NCBI GenBank assembly: GCA_938005655.1 | Contig: CALLNA010000107.1 | Span: 1-6,325, forward strand | Length of the DNA stretch: 6,325 nucleotides | Source: an uncultured Novosphingobium sp. | GTDB lineage: Bacteria; Pseudomonadota; Alphaproteobacteria; Sphingomonadales; Sphingomonadaceae | Direction: 5' to 3' | In this document: one piece after another, positions 5,871 to 6,325 of the stretch | Layout of the letters: each line of letters starts with the position of its first letter | How positions within the stretch are numbered: position 1 is the stretch's first letter | Position numbers and translations under genes: made by a program | Notes under the pieces: generated by a model | Seen by the model: the letters and a program-made list of their open reading frames with translations, nothing else | Database searches by the model: none | Told to the model about the DNA's origin: nothing

Positions 5871-6325
5871 ATGAACGCTCCCTGGAAACCCGGTACGCAG
5901 GGCAACCGCGACGCCTTTGCCGCCTTCATCTGCGACGACGCGGCGCTCGACGTGCTGCGCCCGGTCGTGATCGAGATGGGCTGGCCGCCCGAGAAGTGCA
6001 ACAAGGGCGGCCTGCGCAACGCCGTGCAGTCGCTCTCGATCTCGGCGAGCCCGAACATCCTGATGGTCGACATGTCGGAGAGCGGCGACCCGCTCAGCGA
6101 CATCAACGCCCTGGCCGAGGTCTGCGAGCCCGGCACCGTGGTCATCGCCATCGGCCAGGTCAACGACGTGCGGCTCTATCGCGACCTGCTCGCCAGCGGC
6201 ATCCACGACTACCTGCTGAAGCCGCTCTCGCCGGGCAGCCTGCGCGACGCGCTGGTCAATGCCCAGGCGGTCTTCTCGCAGCCCCGGCATCAGGATTCGG
6301 CGGCGGCCAAGCGCCACATCTCGAC
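5871..6325 (+). CDS. cpaE: Tad pilus localisation protein CpaE (TadZ), N-terminal part only
   Basis: The frame from ATG 5871 is open for 151 codons to the right edge. It covers the receiver-like N-terminal domain; the MinD/ParA-type ATPase domain that should follow lies outside the window. CpaE/TadZ marks the cell site where the Tad machine is built. Sequence features include FICDDAALDVLR (19-30), the block KGGLRNAVQSLSISASPNIL up to residue 64, VDMSESGDPLSDI (66-78) and DYLLKPLSP (113-121). Unlike many TadZ receiver-like domains, acidic residues at the first strand (D22, D23), an Asp at the end of the third strand (D67) and the lysine (K117) appear to be in place, while the usual Ser/Thr position seems to be Gly95. 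AAGGG at 5856-5860, ten bases before the ATG, is a plausible Shine-Dalgarno sequence; the gene starts 3 bases after the cpaD stop. Confidence 0.93.
   Translation, partial: MNAPWKPGTQGNRDAFAAFICDDAALDVLRPVVIEMGWPPEKCNKGGLRNAVQSLSISASPNILMVDMSESGDPLSDINALAEVCEPGTVVIAIGQVNDVRLYRDLLASGIHDYLLKPLSPGSLRDALVNAQAVFSQPRHQDSAAAKRHIS

Noticed and set aside
1..6325. CRISPR arrays, tRNA/rRNA genes, insertion sequences or attachment sites
   Set aside because: No regularly spaced repeats, cloverleaf-like segments, transposase motifs or terminal inverted repeats were seen. Composition is even apart from the two short AT-rich gaps.

Overview
The window is very GC-rich (roughly two thirds or more G+C by eye) and densely coding. 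Gene order, protein style and codon use point to an alphaproteobacterium, most likely one of the Sphingomonadales. The clearest marker is the CpaE N-terminus (motifs such as KGGLRNAVQSLS and SGDPLSDINALAEVCEPGT), which looks sphingomonad. This assignment is by recognition, not by a search.

Left part, minus strand (1-1829). Two genes are read leftward. The first is an alpha/beta hydrolase of the lysophospholipase/monoglyceride-lipase type starting at 1829. The second is an FAD-dependent D-amino-acid-oxidase-fold (DAO) oxidoreductase starting with GTG at 855 and running off the left edge. The hydrolase frame has an in-frame TAG at 987-989. Past it, the same frame continues for 44 sense codons, including the probable catalytic His, to a TGA at 852-854 that overlaps the next gene's GTG as GTGA. 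The full gene is therefore 852-1829, and it is probably a recent pseudogene, a readthrough gene or a sequence error.

Centre (1830-1912). This is a short divergent intergenic region that is more AT-rich than its surroundings and holds a degenerate CtrA-like motif.

Right part, plus strand (1913-6325). This is the first part of a Tad (tight adherence, Flp-type IVb) pilus operon in the order cpaA (prepilin peptidase), cpaB (periplasmic assembly protein with a SAF domain), cpaC (outer-membrane secretin), cpaD (lipoprotein, probable secretin partner) and cpaE (TadZ-type localisation ATPase, N-terminal part only). CpaA would process Flp prepilin, CpaC with CpaD would form the outer-membrane channel, CpaB would link channel and periplasm, and CpaE would position the machine. 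The motor ATPase (CpaF) and inner-membrane platform (TadB/TadC) would be expected just past the right edge. No pilin gene is present in the window.

The cpaA-cpaB gap (2402-2486) has a perfect TTAACCAT box abutting TTGACC, and a small hairpin between a strong Shine-Dalgarno run and the cpaB ATG. These suggest that cpaB onward may have its own cell-cycle-type control. The pilus genes are a known system. The main oddities are the interrupted hydrolase, the CtrA-like boxes, the cpaB leader hairpin and the apparent loss of substrate-determining residues in the DAO oxidoreductase.
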